This document shows, piece by piece, positions 9,584-17,876 of a stretch of 64,000 bases of DNA. A program made the translations under genes and the position numbers. Numbering within the stretch: position 1 is the first letter of the stretch; each line of letters begins with the position of its first letter. The notes under the pieces were generated by a model. That model was not told the origin of the DNA. It ran no database searches and saw nothing but the letters and a program-made list of their open reading frames with translations. The stretch is taken from positions 20,156 through 84,155 of the forward strand of contig CADAKI010000004.1 of the NCBI GenBank assembly GCA_902788485.1, read 5' to 3'. This stretch comes from an uncultured Pseudomonadota bacterium. Its GTDB lineage: Bacteria; Pseudomonadota; Alphaproteobacteria; Rs-D84.

Positions 9584-9997
9584 ATGTACATTAACAATTT
9601 GCCTTTTACCGAAACATTACAAATGGCGCAACGCGATTTATACGACATTAATACGTTGTTATTAAAACCATTAAAAAAACAACAAAAAAACGCGAAACGC
9701 AAAAAAACAATGTGGCATATCGTATCTGGCACTGAACATGCCATAGGCATTACTTTTGGTGTGTTGGCCACAATTGAAACATATAATCAAAACTATGTTT
9801 TTGGTGGATTGTATGGTGGATTGATGGCAATCGGCGCGACAGTTGCATTTAATGCCAAAAACATCGCAAAATTATACACAGATACAGAAAAACAATTAAA
9901 CGAAAAAATTGCCACTGTCCAAACGGCAATCAACATCGCATTACCTGAAAAAATACACGAAATTGCCGAAATCGCCCGCAATATAAAACACAGGTAA
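9584..9997 (+). CDS. Small membrane protein, paralogue of next gene
   Basis: 137 residues. A charged N-terminal helix (residues 1-42, with DLYDINTLLLKPL) precedes two hydrophobic segments at roughly 48-65 and 72-92, then a C-terminal amphipathic helix with NEKIATVQTAI. Without a signal peptide both ends probably lie in the cytoplasm. It aligns over most of its length with the next gene: DLYDINTLLL with DLCDIKSLLI, and EKQLNEKIA with DTKLNDKIA. It starts 3 bp after the preceding 52-codon gene. Function unknown. Confidence 0.75.
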   Translation: MYINNLPFTETLQMAQRDLYDINTLLLKPLKKQQKNAKRKKTMWHIVSGTEHAIGITFGVLATIETYNQNYVFGGLYGGLMAIGATVAFNAKNIAKLYTDTEKQLNEKIATVQTAINIALPEKIHEIAEIARNIKHR

Positions 9998-10001
9998 AAA
10001 A

Positions 10002-10502
10002 ATGAAAACAAAAATTATAAAAGAACAATTATACATTCGTGAATTATCCGAACATTCCGATCAAGATTTATGCGATATTAAATCTTTATTGATTGCGTCA
10101 TTGGCATTGATAATGACATTACACGAACAAAAACGTCGCGCAAAAATTATGGCGTATGGGTCACACGGCACCGCTATTATCAACGGTGCATTGGGTGTAA
10201 ATTATGCATATCGCAACGAAAATAAAATTTTACTGTTTTTATGGTTTTTGCCCGCGATGTTATATTTTGCAAAAAATGGTTTTGATGCAAACGAATTGAC
10301 CCGCGATTATGACACAAAATTAAACGACAAAATCGCACAGCACAACGCATTAAAAAACACACTGGAATCGGCAAATAAAAAAACAATCCATGGAATTGCA
10401 AAAACATTTCGCGACGAAATTCCGGACATAATGAAAGACACCGTAACCCCGGACCAAATCAGCCAAACAATCCATCATATATTAATGAAATACCAACGAT
10501 AA
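10002..10502 (+). CDS. Small membrane protein, paralogue of previous gene
   Basis: 166 residues. Same plan as the preceding gene: a helical N-terminus with DLCDIKSLLI, hydrophobic segments at about 54-70 and 75-92, and a long charged C-terminal helix (DTKLNDKIAQHNALKNTL). Its stop TAA abuts the stop codon of the convergent transglycosylase gene with no space for a terminator, so the two transcripts must overlap or end inside each other. It starts 4 bp after its paralogue. No function is recognised. Confidence 0.75.
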   Translation: MKTKIIKEQLYIRELSEHSDQDLCDIKSLLIASLALIMTLHEQKRRAKIMAYGSHGTAIINGALGVNYAYRNENKILLFLWFLPAMLYFAKNGFDANELTRDYDTKLNDKIAQHNALKNTLESANKKTIHGIAKTFRDEIPDIMKDTVTPDQISQTIHHILMKYQR

Positions 10503-12227
10503 CTAAATCGACATACGATTTTCTATTTGCTGTTGCACATATTCGTCTTCACTGTTGTACAGTGGCCATTGACCGTTTGCCAATTCCTGCATTGATGTCA
10601 ATGGTTGATTTAACCGCGCACGATACAGCCACAAATTCGACAACACGCGTTTAATATATCCACGCGTTTCATACGCCGGGAAACTTTCAATATACAACAA
10701 TGGGTCATACGTACTAAATGTTTTTTCAAATTTCGCGACATTACCAATTCCCGCATTATACGCCGCCAACATTTTTATAATGCTATTATCAATAACCGGT
10801 TGTTGCAACAAATCAACGATATATTGCTGACCCAAAAACATATTATGTTCTGGTTTTGACATATCCATATCCGACCATTTAACCTTGTTTTTATGTGCAA
10901 CCAATTTCGCCGTTCCCGGCATCAACTGCATCACACCATTTGCACCAACACCCGATTTTGCGGTTGTCCGAAATCCACTTTCTTGTTTTGTAATTGCGAA
11001 CAATAACGCCCGATCAATCGACCAACCGCCCATCGGTTCCCAATCCGGCAACGGGTATTGTGCCGAATAAATAATATCATCGTCAATTTCCAAAATTCCC
11101 CTATCGCGCACAACACCAGAAATTTGAATTGCAATTCGTGGCAAATCATACGCCGTCGCAACAGAATTTATTGCATGCAATGTTTTATCCGTCGCACGTG
11201 TCGTAATCATAGATTTCAAATATTGTTCTGCACGCGCCTTTTGATTCACCTGAATCAGTGCCAACGCAATTTTTCCCAATTTTAATTCACGCAACGCATC
11301 AATATCTTCGTCCGAACAATCTTGTTCAAAAAATTCATATTCCGGTGTGCGCCCTAACATCGTCGCCGACAACGCACCATAAAAACTCATCGGGCGGGCG
11401 GCACCAATTTCCCAGTATTTCTTTGCCGCATCCATATCATCATTTGCATCCGCCGCACGACCCGCCCAAAATGCGGCCTCGCCCTTGCGGGCATCATTTA
11501 TTTGCGACAATTCTAAAATCTTGCTGAAATATTTCTCAGATTCTTTATATTTGGCCTCTTTATAATACAACAAACCCATTGTCCACAAACCATATTCACT
11601 GTCCGCATCCGCCGCAACAAATCCCCATTTTTTTGCCAATTCCAATTCACCATTTGTATAATAAATATACGACAACCGCCCCGCCAGACGACCATAATCA
11701 ATCGCACTCAATGCCTTTTTAAATTTTTTATCTTCTAAAATATTGCGCGCCCGTTTTGTTGAACCACTGCGTATTGCGCGTTTAAAATTAGCAATTTTAT
11801 TTTCAACCGATTTAGAATATGTTTTCGTCGTCCATGTTTCACTTTGTGCCGTTTCACCATTTGATTTTGCCGTCAACGAAGAATACACAACCGGCTTACG
11901 CACCTTGACCTTTTTAATTTTGGATAATTTTTCAACACGTTCCGCACCCGGCATATCGTAATATTTATTCATCCAACTTGAAATCTCGGCACCTTTCGTT
12001 TTATATGTTTTGGAAAAGAACCGTTGATATAAAACCTCGTTCATTAATAATTTATTGGTCAATTTAGATTCTAATTTTTTTGCCGCATCAATTTTTTCTT
12101 TGCCTTGCAATGCGAAAATCTGTTGATAAATATCCACATCCGCATCGGTCAAAACATCCAACACCGGCGCCGCCGTTGCCACACGAACGCAAAAAACCGC
12201 AATCAAAATCAGAATTATTTTTTTCAT
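10503..12227 (-). CDS. slt: Soluble lytic murein transglycosylase (Slt70 family)
   Basis: 574 residues from the start MKKIILILI; the open frame extends 45 codons further up but overlaps nrdR. Residues 1-19 are a signal peptide (VRVATAA). An alpha-helical superhelix fills the middle. The C-terminal lysozyme-like domain carries the catalytic Glu in ITKQESGF (about residue 416), GANGVMQLMPGTAKL, AAYNAGIGNV and ETRGYIKRV. It cleaves glycan strands to 1,6-anhydro-muropeptides in the periplasm. It starts one base after the nrdR stop, suggesting translational coupling, and ends with TAG. Confidence 0.93.
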   Translation of the reverse strand: MKKIILILIAVFCVRVATAAPVLDVLTDADVDIYQQIFALQGKEKIDAAKKLESKLTNKLLMNEVLYQRFFSKTYKTKGAEISSWMNKYYDMPGAERVEKLSKIKKVKVRKPVVYSSLTAKSNGETAQSETWTTKTYSKSVENKIANFKRAIRSGSTKRARNILEDKKFKKALSAIDYGRLAGRLSYIYYTNGELELAKKWGFVAADADSEYGLWTMGLLYYKEAKYKESEKYFSKILELSQINDARKGEAAFWAGRAADANDDMDAAKKYWEIGAARPMSFYGALSATMLGRTPEYEFFEQDCSDEDIDALRELKLGKIALALIQVNQKARAEQYLKSMITTRATDKTLHAINSVATAYDLPRIAIQISGVVRDRGILEIDDDIIYSAQYPLPDWEPMGGWSIDRALLFAITKQESGFRTTAKSGVGANGVMQLMPGTAKLVAHKNKVKWSDMDMSKPEHNMFLGQQYIVDLLQQPVIDNSIIKMLAAYNAGIGNVAKFEKTFSTYDPLLYIESFPAYETRGYIKRVLSNLWLYRARLNQPLTSMQELANGQWPLYNSEDEYVQQQIENRMSI

Positions 12228-12228
12228 T

Positions 12229-12729
12229 TTAAAATAACGATGTTTTTGGCAATTTGCACACAATTGCGTTATCATCATCCTCTGGTATTTGATCAATAAT
12301 TTTTTTGAAATCAGAAATTTTTGAAAACTTGCGATACACCGACACAAACCGCACAAACGCAATCGGGTCCAAATTCAGCAACGAATCCGCCACCATTTGT
12401 CCGACCGCCGCCGATGTCACCGTTTCATCGGCGTTTTCTGTTTCCAACCGACGATGAATAGATGTCACCAATTTTTCGATTTGTTCGTCACCAACATCAC
12501 GATTGCGACACGCCAATTTAATACTGCGTGTCAATTTTTCCCGGTCGAACGGTTCCAGTTTTCCACTGTTTTTACGAACGACCAAATCGCGCATTTGGAC
12601 GCGTTCAACCGTGGTAAAACGCGCACCGCATTGATTACACACGCGGCGTCGACGAATTATCGCGTCTTCAATATCGGGGCGGGAATCCAACACCCGACTG
12701 TCAGTAGAATTACAGTATGGACATCTCAT
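12229..12729 (-). CDS. nrdR: Transcriptional repressor NrdR
   Basis: 166 residues, near the usual 150-160. An N-terminal zinc ribbon (MRCPYCNSTDSRVLDSR, then VCNQCGARF) is followed by an ATP-cone domain (VRKNSGKLEPFDREKL onward). It represses ribonucleotide reductase genes in response to ATP/dATP by binding NrdR boxes. It is followed immediately by slt, an unusual partner, and probably shares its transcript. No nrd genes lie in this window. Confidence 0.96.
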   Translation of the reverse strand: MRCPYCNSTDSRVLDSRPDIEDAIIRRRRVCNQCGARFTTVERVQMRDLVVRKNSGKLEPFDREKLTRSIKLACRNRDVGDEQIEKLVTSIHRRLETENADETVTSAAVGQMVADSLLNLDPIAFVRFVSVYRKFSKISDFKKIIDQIPEDDDNAIVCKLPKTSLF

Positions 12730-12871
12730 ATCTATATAAATTTAGCAATCTAAAATAAAACTGTAAAGCATATTTTTTTAATATATTTTTCAAGAAAATG
12801 CATTTTTCAAAAAAATCAAGACCTTTTTATTAAATTTTTGGTTTTGACGCAAAAAAATTCACCCAAAAATA

Positions 12872-12880
12872 TGGTATAAT
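12872..12880 (+). promoter_or_regulatory. Extended -10 promoter of ccrM
   Basis: TGGTATAAT ends 27 nt before the ATG. There is no good -35 at normal spacing. No GANTC site lies in the 178-bp region upstream, unlike the Caulobacter ccrM promoter. Confidence 0.6.
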
Positions 12881-12907
12881 TACTTCCCGTAGGACGAGAG
12901 AGAATTA

Positions 12908-14008
12908 ATGGACAAAATTCTAAACCAAATTTTGGCTGGCGATTGTATCGAATTAATGCGCAAAATGCCCGACGCATCTGTGGACGCGATTTTTGCGGAT
13001 TCGCCATACAATTTACAACTGGGCGAAAAAACTTTGTACCGTCCCGAAGATCAAACCGCCGCACGTGCGGTTCGTGACGCATGGGATTCTTTTAACAGTC
13101 CTGCGGAATATTATCAGTTTTGTCATGATTGGTTATCGGAATGCAAACGCATATTAAAACCAACCGGCGCGATGTGGGCAATCGGTTCATATCATAACAT
13201 TTTTCAAATCGGCGCAATAATGCAAGATTTGGGCTTTTGGATTTTGAACGACATCGTATGGGTAAAAACAAACCCAATGCCGAACTTTCGTGGCACGCGT
13301 TTTACCAACGCACACGAAACACTGATTTGGGCAACGCCGACCAAGACCGGGAAATATACATTTAATTACGAAACAATGAAGAAATTAAACGGCGGCAAAC
13401 AAATGCGGTCTGATTGGAATTTGGACATATGCCTGGGGCACGAACGGATTAAGGGCGCCGACGGCAAAAGTTTACATAACACACAAAAACCGCTTGATTT
13501 ATTGCGTCGTGTAATATTGGCATCAACCAAACCGGGCGACATAATTTTGGACCCATTTGTGGGGTCCGGCACAACCGCCGCCGCCGCCAAAGAATTAGGC
13601 CGGCAATTTATCGGCATCGACCGTGACGAAACATATGTTGCCGCCGCACGCGAACGCGTTGCATCCGTTCAACCGATTGATTTATCTGATATCGAGGTCA
13701 CCAAACCCAAACGTGACGAGGTCCGTGTTGCATTCCGCGAACTTATCGATGCGGGACTTCTCTATGTCGGTCAAACATTGGTCAGTCCACATGGCGAACG
13801 CGTCATGATAACCCACGACGGAAATTTGGCGCACACATTATATGGCAAGGCATCTATCCATGTCATGGCGGCGCGCATCCAACACAGCGTCAGTTTCAAC
13901 GGATGGGATTATTGGTCGGCACAAAAACGCGACGGCACATTGGTTCCAATCGACGATTTAAGAAAATATATCCGCGATGTCAAATCCGGCATGAAAAAAG
14001 CCGCATAA
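12908..14008 (+). CDS. ccrM: CcrM-type DNA adenine methyltransferase (GANTC)
   Basis: 366 residues, a beta-class N6-adenine methyltransferase. Motif IV is FADSPYNLQL (about residue 33), Ser replacing the first Pro of the usual DPPY. Motif I is DPFVGSGTTAAAA near residue 220, followed by FIGIDRD. A C-terminal domain (about 265-360: ELIDAGLLYVGQTL, SFNGWDYW) matches the RAMA/CcrM-specific region used for DNA recognition. In alphaproteobacteria CcrM methylates GANTC late in the cell cycle. A GACGAGAGAG leader element lies just upstream. It stands alone; specificity is inferred from family membership. Confidence 0.95.
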   Translation: MDKILNQILAGDCIELMRKMPDASVDAIFADSPYNLQLGEKTLYRPEDQTAARAVRDAWDSFNSPAEYYQFCHDWLSECKRILKPTGAMWAIGSYHNIFQIGAIMQDLGFWILNDIVWVKTNPMPNFRGTRFTNAHETLIWATPTKTGKYTFNYETMKKLNGGKQMRSDWNLDICLGHERIKGADGKSLHNTQKPLDLLRRVILASTKPGDIILDPFVGSGTTAAAAKELGRQFIGIDRDETYVAAARERVASVQPIDLSDIEVTKPKRDEVRVAFRELIDAGLLYVGQTLVSPHGERVMITHDGNLAHTLYGKASIHVMAARIQHSVSFNGWDYWSAQKRDGTLVPIDDLRKYIRDVKSGMKKAA

Positions 14009-14041
14009 ACCATATGCGACTTATTTTTTGTAACAAATAAA

Positions 14042-14161
14042 TTATTTTGTTTTTTTAGCATCACGCAAATATGCCATACGTACCGCCACCGGCATACCAT
14101 AAATATCCGCCCAAACCAATGGAACATCCGGCAATATATATTGTTTTTTAACACGATTCAT
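14042..14161 (-). CDS. 39-codon small ORF with own promoter
   Basis: Starts MNRVKKQYILPDVPLVW and ends in a basic tail, 39 residues. AGAGG lies about 8 nt before the ATG. A promoter with consensus TTGACA and TAAAAT lies directly upstream. The product is small, basic and contains WADIYGMPVAVRMAYL, possibly an amphipathic helix. It is convergent with ccrM (33 bp between stops). I do not recognise it; the well-placed promoter and ribosome site are the reasons to call it. Confidence 0.55.
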   Translation of the reverse strand: MNRVKKQYILPDVPLVWADIYGMPVAVRMAYLRDAKKTK

Positions 14162-14191
14162 AATAAAACCTCTATTTTTTTACACAGGCAA

Positions 14192-14219
14192 ATTTTACCC
14201 CAAAACATCTCTTTGTCAA
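14192..14219 (-). promoter_or_regulatory. Promoter of the 39-codon ORF
   Basis: Minus strand: TTGACA (14214-14219), 16-nt spacer, TAAAAT (14192-14197). About 30 nt before the small ORF start. Confidence 0.65.
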
Positions 14220-14280
14220 CAAAAATATTATTGCTCTGCGCCGGATGCTCTGACCGATCCAGCCGCCCCTGGATAAAACA

Positions 14281-14306
14281 AAAATGCCCCATTGGGGCAT
14301 TTTTAT
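14281..14306 (-). terminator. Terminator after tRNA-Gln
   Basis: AAATGCCCC/GGGGCATTT hairpin with T runs, 8 bp beyond the CCA of tRNA-Gln on the minus strand. Confidence 0.75.
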
Positions 14307-14313
14307 TTTATCT

Positions 14314-14387
14314 TGGTTGGGGCAGCTGGATTCGAACCAACACTAGCGGAGTCAGAGTCCGATGTTCTACCATTAAACTATGCCCCA
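14314..14387 (-). tRNA. tRNA-Gln (CTG anticodon)
   Basis: 74 nt with encoded CCA. Acceptor stem TGGGGCA/TGCCCCA with the U1-A72 pair typical of Gln, D arm GTTT...GAAC, anticodon loop CTCTGAC (anticodon CTG, reading CAG) and T loop TTCGAAT are all visible. One end pair of the anticodon stem is mismatched. Confidence 0.93.
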
Positions 14388-14518
14388 ATGATGGCCTGTA
14401 TTATAATCGATTATATATGTTTTGCAAATTATTTTTTTCGCCGCACCACAATAACAAAACCTTTGCAGAAATGCAGTTTTTATGATACCATACACTTGTC
14501 GCAACCAAAGGATTTATC

Positions 14519-14794
14519 ATGGAAGTTTTTTCAATTATTTTAAATTCTTCAACCGTAATGTATTTATTGGCGTTCGTGTGTGCGGTGGTTGGTATTCGTT
14601 GTTTAATCCATGGCATTATGGGTGGCACATCAACATTATTACGTATTTTATGCACGATTTTGTTCGCGGCATTGGCATATTATTGCTGGCGCCACGCCGG
14701 CACATTACACGGCCACAACATGATTGACAGTTTTATATCCGACACATGGATTGAATTAAAACAATTCGTTCAATTTATAAAAACAAAATTTTAA
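14519..14794 (+). CDS. Small hypothetical membrane protein
   Basis: 91 residues with AAAGGA 8-13 nt before the ATG. Two hydrophobic helices are visible at about residues 12-33 and 41-57, with a short polar C-terminus. It is monocistronic, followed by a strong terminator, and lies between tRNA-Gln and the choloylglycine-hydrolase homologue. No family is recognised. It is likely an inner-membrane protein. Confidence 0.7.
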   Translation: MEVFSIILNSSTVMYLLAFVCAVVGIRCLIHGIMGGTSTLLRILCTILFAALAYYCWRHAGTLHGHNMIDSFISDTWIELKQFVQFIKTKF

Positions 14795-14816
14795 CTAAAA
14801 AAAATTCATTTGCATC

Positions 14817-14846
14817 AACACCGCCCAAACGGGCGGTGTTTTTTTT
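14817..14846 (+). terminator. Terminator after small membrane protein
   Basis: AACACCGCCC/GGGCGGTGTT hairpin, 4-nt loop, then eight T. Confidence 0.85.
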
Positions 14847-14914
14847 GAAATCTAACCTATGCCGAAAAACACCTATTTTTGTCACAATATATGACAACCA
14901 AGGGAGTCAAACAC

Positions 14915-15997
14915 ATGAAAAAATTTATTTACATTTTTTGCATATCTGTAATGTCCACACCCGCAATCGCATGCACCGGAATCACCCTGCACGCGCGCGA
15001 CGGCGGTGTGGTTTCCGCCCGTACAATTGATTGGGCAGAATCCGACACAAACAACATTTATACCATCGTTCCACGCGGACACGTGTCGCGTTCACTACTT
15101 CCCGACGGAACACAAAACGGTTTGACATTTACAGCAAAATATGGATTTGTTGGTCTGGGCCCAGAACGCCCGGAATTCGTTGTTGACGGCACGAACGAAA
15201 CCGGCCTAAACGCAGGTTTATTTTATTTCCCAGATTACGGAGAATACCCCAAATACGACGAGGCTATGCGTGACATTTCCGTCGCCGATTTACAAGTCGT
15301 ATCGTGGATATTATCCAATTTTTCAACAATTGACCAGGTCAAAGAAAACATCAACAATATTCGCGTAATAAACATTTACCCCAACTCTTCAACCGTACAT
15401 TGGCGCATAACCGAACCCGGCGGTCGCGTTGTTGTTATGGAATTTATCAACGGCACACCAACATTTCACGAAGACGAAATCGGTGCAATTGCGAATTCAC
15501 CGAACTTTGATTGGCAAAACACAAACCTGAACAACTATGTAAATTTACACGCTGGCACCGCCGAACCATTAAAATTGGGTGCCATTACATTAAAATCTTT
15601 CAGTGGCGGAACAGGTCTATTGGGAATACCGGGTGATTTTTCATCCCCGTCACGTTTTGTCCGCGCCGCATTTTTCGGCAATATGGTAAATCAGCAGCAA
15701 AATTCAGAATCAACTATCCCGGTTGCGTTTCACATACTGAACAATTTGGACGTTCCGTTTGGCACAACATACAACAATAATCGCGCGCCAACAAATATGC
15801 CATCCGGTACACAATGGACAATTGCCAGCGATTTAGCAAACAAAGTTTTATATTATCACACAATGTATAACCGCACAATTCGCAAAATTGATATGAACGA
15901 AATCAATTTCGAAACCGTCCCATTTCAATTTGCACCATTGGACGATGTAAAGCGCGAAACAATAATACCGGTTCAAATTCAAATCGCCCAAGAATAA
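14915..15997 (+). CDS. Choloylglycine hydrolase / penicillin V acylase family protein
   Basis: 360 residues, starting at MKKFIYIF with AAGGGAG about 10 nt upstream. Residues 1-19 form a signal peptide (STPAIA) directly followed by Cys20, which would become the N-terminal nucleophile after cleavage. Ntn-hydrolase landmarks follow: Arg and Asp in VSARTIDW, NETGLNAGLFYF, Asn in AIANSPNFDW and Arg in SRFVRAAFF. The family hydrolyses amide bonds of conjugated bile salts, penicillin V or N-acyl-homoserine lactones. The exported form fits the Gram-negative branch. Substrate cannot be told from sequence; bile salts would fit a gut host and acyl-homoserine lactones are the alternative. Confidence 0.9.
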   Translation: MKKFIYIFCISVMSTPAIACTGITLHARDGGVVSARTIDWAESDTNNIYTIVPRGHVSRSLLPDGTQNGLTFTAKYGFVGLGPERPEFVVDGTNETGLNAGLFYFPDYGEYPKYDEAMRDISVADLQVVSWILSNFSTIDQVKENINNIRVINIYPNSSTVHWRITEPGGRVVVMEFINGTPTFHEDEIGAIANSPNFDWQNTNLNNYVNLHAGTAEPLKLGAITLKSFSGGTGLLGIPGDFSSPSRFVRAAFFGNMVNQQQNSESTIPVAFHILNNLDVPFGTTYNNNRAPTNMPSGTQWTIASDLANKVLYYHTMYNRTIRKIDMNEINFETVPFQFAPLDDVKRETIIPVQIQIAQE

Positions 15998-16000
15998 AAT

Positions 16001-16029
16001 TTGCCTTTTGTAAAATCGGTGAGTATAAT
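16001..16029 (+). promoter_or_regulatory. Promoter of DUF1015 gene
   Basis: TTGCCT (16001-16006), 17-nt spacer, TATAAT (16024-16029). The -10 lies in the loop of the terminator-like hairpin at 16012-16046. Confidence 0.65.
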
Positions 16030-16046
16030 CAAATCACCGATTTTTA
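16012..16046 (+). terminator. Terminator after the choloylglycine-hydrolase homologue
   Basis: AAAATCGGTGA/TCACCGATTTTT inverted repeat, 11-nt loop, T run. It overlaps the promoter of the next gene. Confidence 0.6.
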
Positions 16047-16063
16047 TCAAAAGGAGTATATTT

Positions 16064-17302
16064 ATGAAAATTAAACCATTTGCAGGTGTCCGCCCACCAA
16101 AAGAACTGGCTGCCGATGTTGCATCCCGTCCATATGACGTTTTGAACTCTGTCGAGGCCAAGGCCGAGGCCGGTGAAAAATCATTACTGCACATTATCAA
16201 ACCAGAAATCGATTTTGACCCAATCGCCGGCGAACACGAACAAAGAACATATGACAAGGCCGTCGAAAATTTCAAAAAATGGCAATCAAATGGCTGGCTG
16301 GTCCAAGACGATAAAGAAATGTATTACATATATGCCCAAACAATGAATGGTCGCACACAATATGGCCTGGTTGCGGCGGCAAATGTCGATGATTATATGA
16401 CCGGCAAAATTAAAAAACACGAATTGACCCGCAAAGAAAAAGAAGACGACCGCATGATTCACGTTCGTATCCAGGATGCAAATTTGGAACCGGTGTTCTT
16501 TGCATATCCTGACGTGGATGAAATGAACAAATTGGTTGCCGATTGGGTAAAAAATCACGCACCCGAATATGACTTTGTCGCGCCCGACGGTTTTGGTCAT
16601 ACATTTTGGAAAATCGATGACGACGCAATCAATGCGCGCATTACCGAAATATTCAAAAATATTCCGGCGATGTATGTTGCCGACGGCCACCATCGTACCG
16701 CCGCCGCCGCACGCGTTGGTGCCGAAAAGCGCGAACAAAACCCAAATCACACCGGCGCGGAAGAATACAATTATTTCTTGGCGGTGATTTTCCCGGCATC
16801 ACAATTACATGTAATTGATTATAACCGCGTCGTCAAAGATTTGAACGGTTTAACACCGGAACAATTTATTTCTGAATTGGAAAAATCTTTTGATGTTCGT
16901 GACATGGGCACATCGATTTACAAACCAAATGCATTACATAACTTTGGCATGTATTTGGGTGGCAAATGGTATTCTTTGACGGCGAAACCCGGCACATATA
17001 ACGACAACGACCCAATTGGCGTTTTGGATGTGACCGTTTTATCGAATTTAGTATTTGATAAAATATTGAACTTGGGCGATTTGCGCACATCAAACAGAAT
17101 TGATTTCGTTGGCGGAATCCGTGGCCTGGGTGAATTGCAAAAACGCGTTGATTCCGGTGAAATGGTTGCGGCATTTGCATTGTATCCGGTGACAATGAAA
17201 CAAATCATCGACATCGCCGACACCGGCAACATCATGCCACCAAAGACAACATGGTTTGAACCAAAATTACGCAGTGGTTTGGTCATCCACAAATTGTCAT
17301 AA
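16064..17302 (+). CDS. DUF1015 family protein
   Basis: 412 residues, starting at MKIKPFAGVRPP with AAGGAG 8 nt upstream. The family opening is clear: IKPFAGVRP followed by VASRPYDVL. The central conserved YVADGHHRTAAAA motif and the later NRIDFVGGIRG motif are present. Some relatives are ADP-dependent serine kinases (SerK-like); whether this one has that activity cannot be said. It is cytoplasmic, without signal peptide. It has its own promoter within the preceding terminator region. Confidence 0.9.
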   Translation: MKIKPFAGVRPPKELAADVASRPYDVLNSVEAKAEAGEKSLLHIIKPEIDFDPIAGEHEQRTYDKAVENFKKWQSNGWLVQDDKEMYYIYAQTMNGRTQYGLVAAANVDDYMTGKIKKHELTRKEKEDDRMIHVRIQDANLEPVFFAYPDVDEMNKLVADWVKNHAPEYDFVAPDGFGHTFWKIDDDAINARITEIFKNIPAMYVADGHHRTAAAARVGAEKREQNPNHTGAEEYNYFLAVIFPASQLHVIDYNRVVKDLNGLTPEQFISELEKSFDVRDMGTSIYKPNALHNFGMYLGGKWYSLTAKPGTYNDNDPIGVLDVTVLSNLVFDKILNLGDLRTSNRIDFVGGIRGLGELQKRVDSGEMVAAFALYPVTMKQIIDIADTGNIMPPKTTWFEPKLRSGLVIHKLS

Positions 17303-17306
17303 AACA

Positions 17307-17353
17307 GTTCCCCTCCTGTGTGGGGGGGTGGCTGCACAGCAAACGGGATGGTC
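17307..17353. repeat. Remnant of a GC-rich dispersed palindromic repeat
   Basis: The pattern GTTCCCCTCC, GGGGGGG-TGG and ACGGGATGG is far more GC-rich than its surroundings. It resembles the common gut-bacterial intergenic element of the form CCCCTCC...GGAGGGGTGG...GACGGGGTGG. Only one copy is visible here, so the repeat status rests on recall of the pattern. Confidence 0.4.
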
Positions 17354-17370
17354 TAAAAACAACCAACAAA

Positions 17371-17398
17371 TATACCGACATTTGTCGGTATTTTTATT
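17371..17398. terminator. Bidirectional terminator
   Basis: TATACCGACA/TGTCGGTATTTTTA hairpin between the convergent DUF1015 gene and the cysteine-rich gene. Confidence 0.65.
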
Positions 17399-17861
17399 TC
17401 TCGAAACTTTGCACGGCTTGCATTATCTGATTTACATCCATATTCCGCAATTTATCACCAAATTTAGTTTTTAATGCGTTCATTGTATTGGTATCTAATT
17501 TCAAACTGCTGATATCAAAATTCCCAACCCCAGATTTATCATCGCCGCCATTTATCAACGCGTTCCCAATCGCACCACCAATGGCACCCACGCCCGCCGA
17601 CGCGCCACCAATTTGGGCACGACGGGTGGACGCATCCGATTGCGCATCCAATTTATCAATGTCGGTTTGATTTCCCATTGTTGCACGATAAAGTGATGCG
17701 TATGTTCCGTTTTGAACGCCATTTCCTTTGTCGTCATATAAACCCACCACCGATTTATCCAACACAACATCAGATTCAATTCCCGCACGTATTCCCAAAT
17801 CCGCCTTGCGTTGTTTTAAACTCGCCGCTAAATCAACATAAGATTGATATAAATCTATCAA
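17394..17861 (-). pseudogene. In-frame continuation of the upstream exported protein beyond an amber codon
   Basis: This reading frame is exactly in phase with the 579-residue protein at 17877-19616: five sense codons (encoding PGANQ) separate the TAG from a TTG codon that could start a 155-residue ORF. No ribosome site precedes the TTG and no ATG is available, so independent translation is unlikely. The sequence keeps coding character and contains a glycine-zipper-like stretch (GGASAGVGAIGGAIG), a feature of other members of the family. Best explained as the former C-terminal domain cut off by a stop or a small deletion. Low-level amber readthrough is the alternative. Confidence 0.6.
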
Positions 17862-17876
17862 CTGGTTCGCGCCAGG

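Noticed and set aside
10002..10502. Toxin-antitoxin pair
   Set aside because: Operon layout is suggestive, but none of the three products shows a known toxin or antitoxin motif.
14224..14278. GC-rich block downstream of tRNA-Gln as a tRNA remnant
   Set aside because: GGTCAGAGCATCCGG on the minus strand resembles a D arm with part of an anticodon arm, but no T arm or acceptor partner can be found. Origin unclear.
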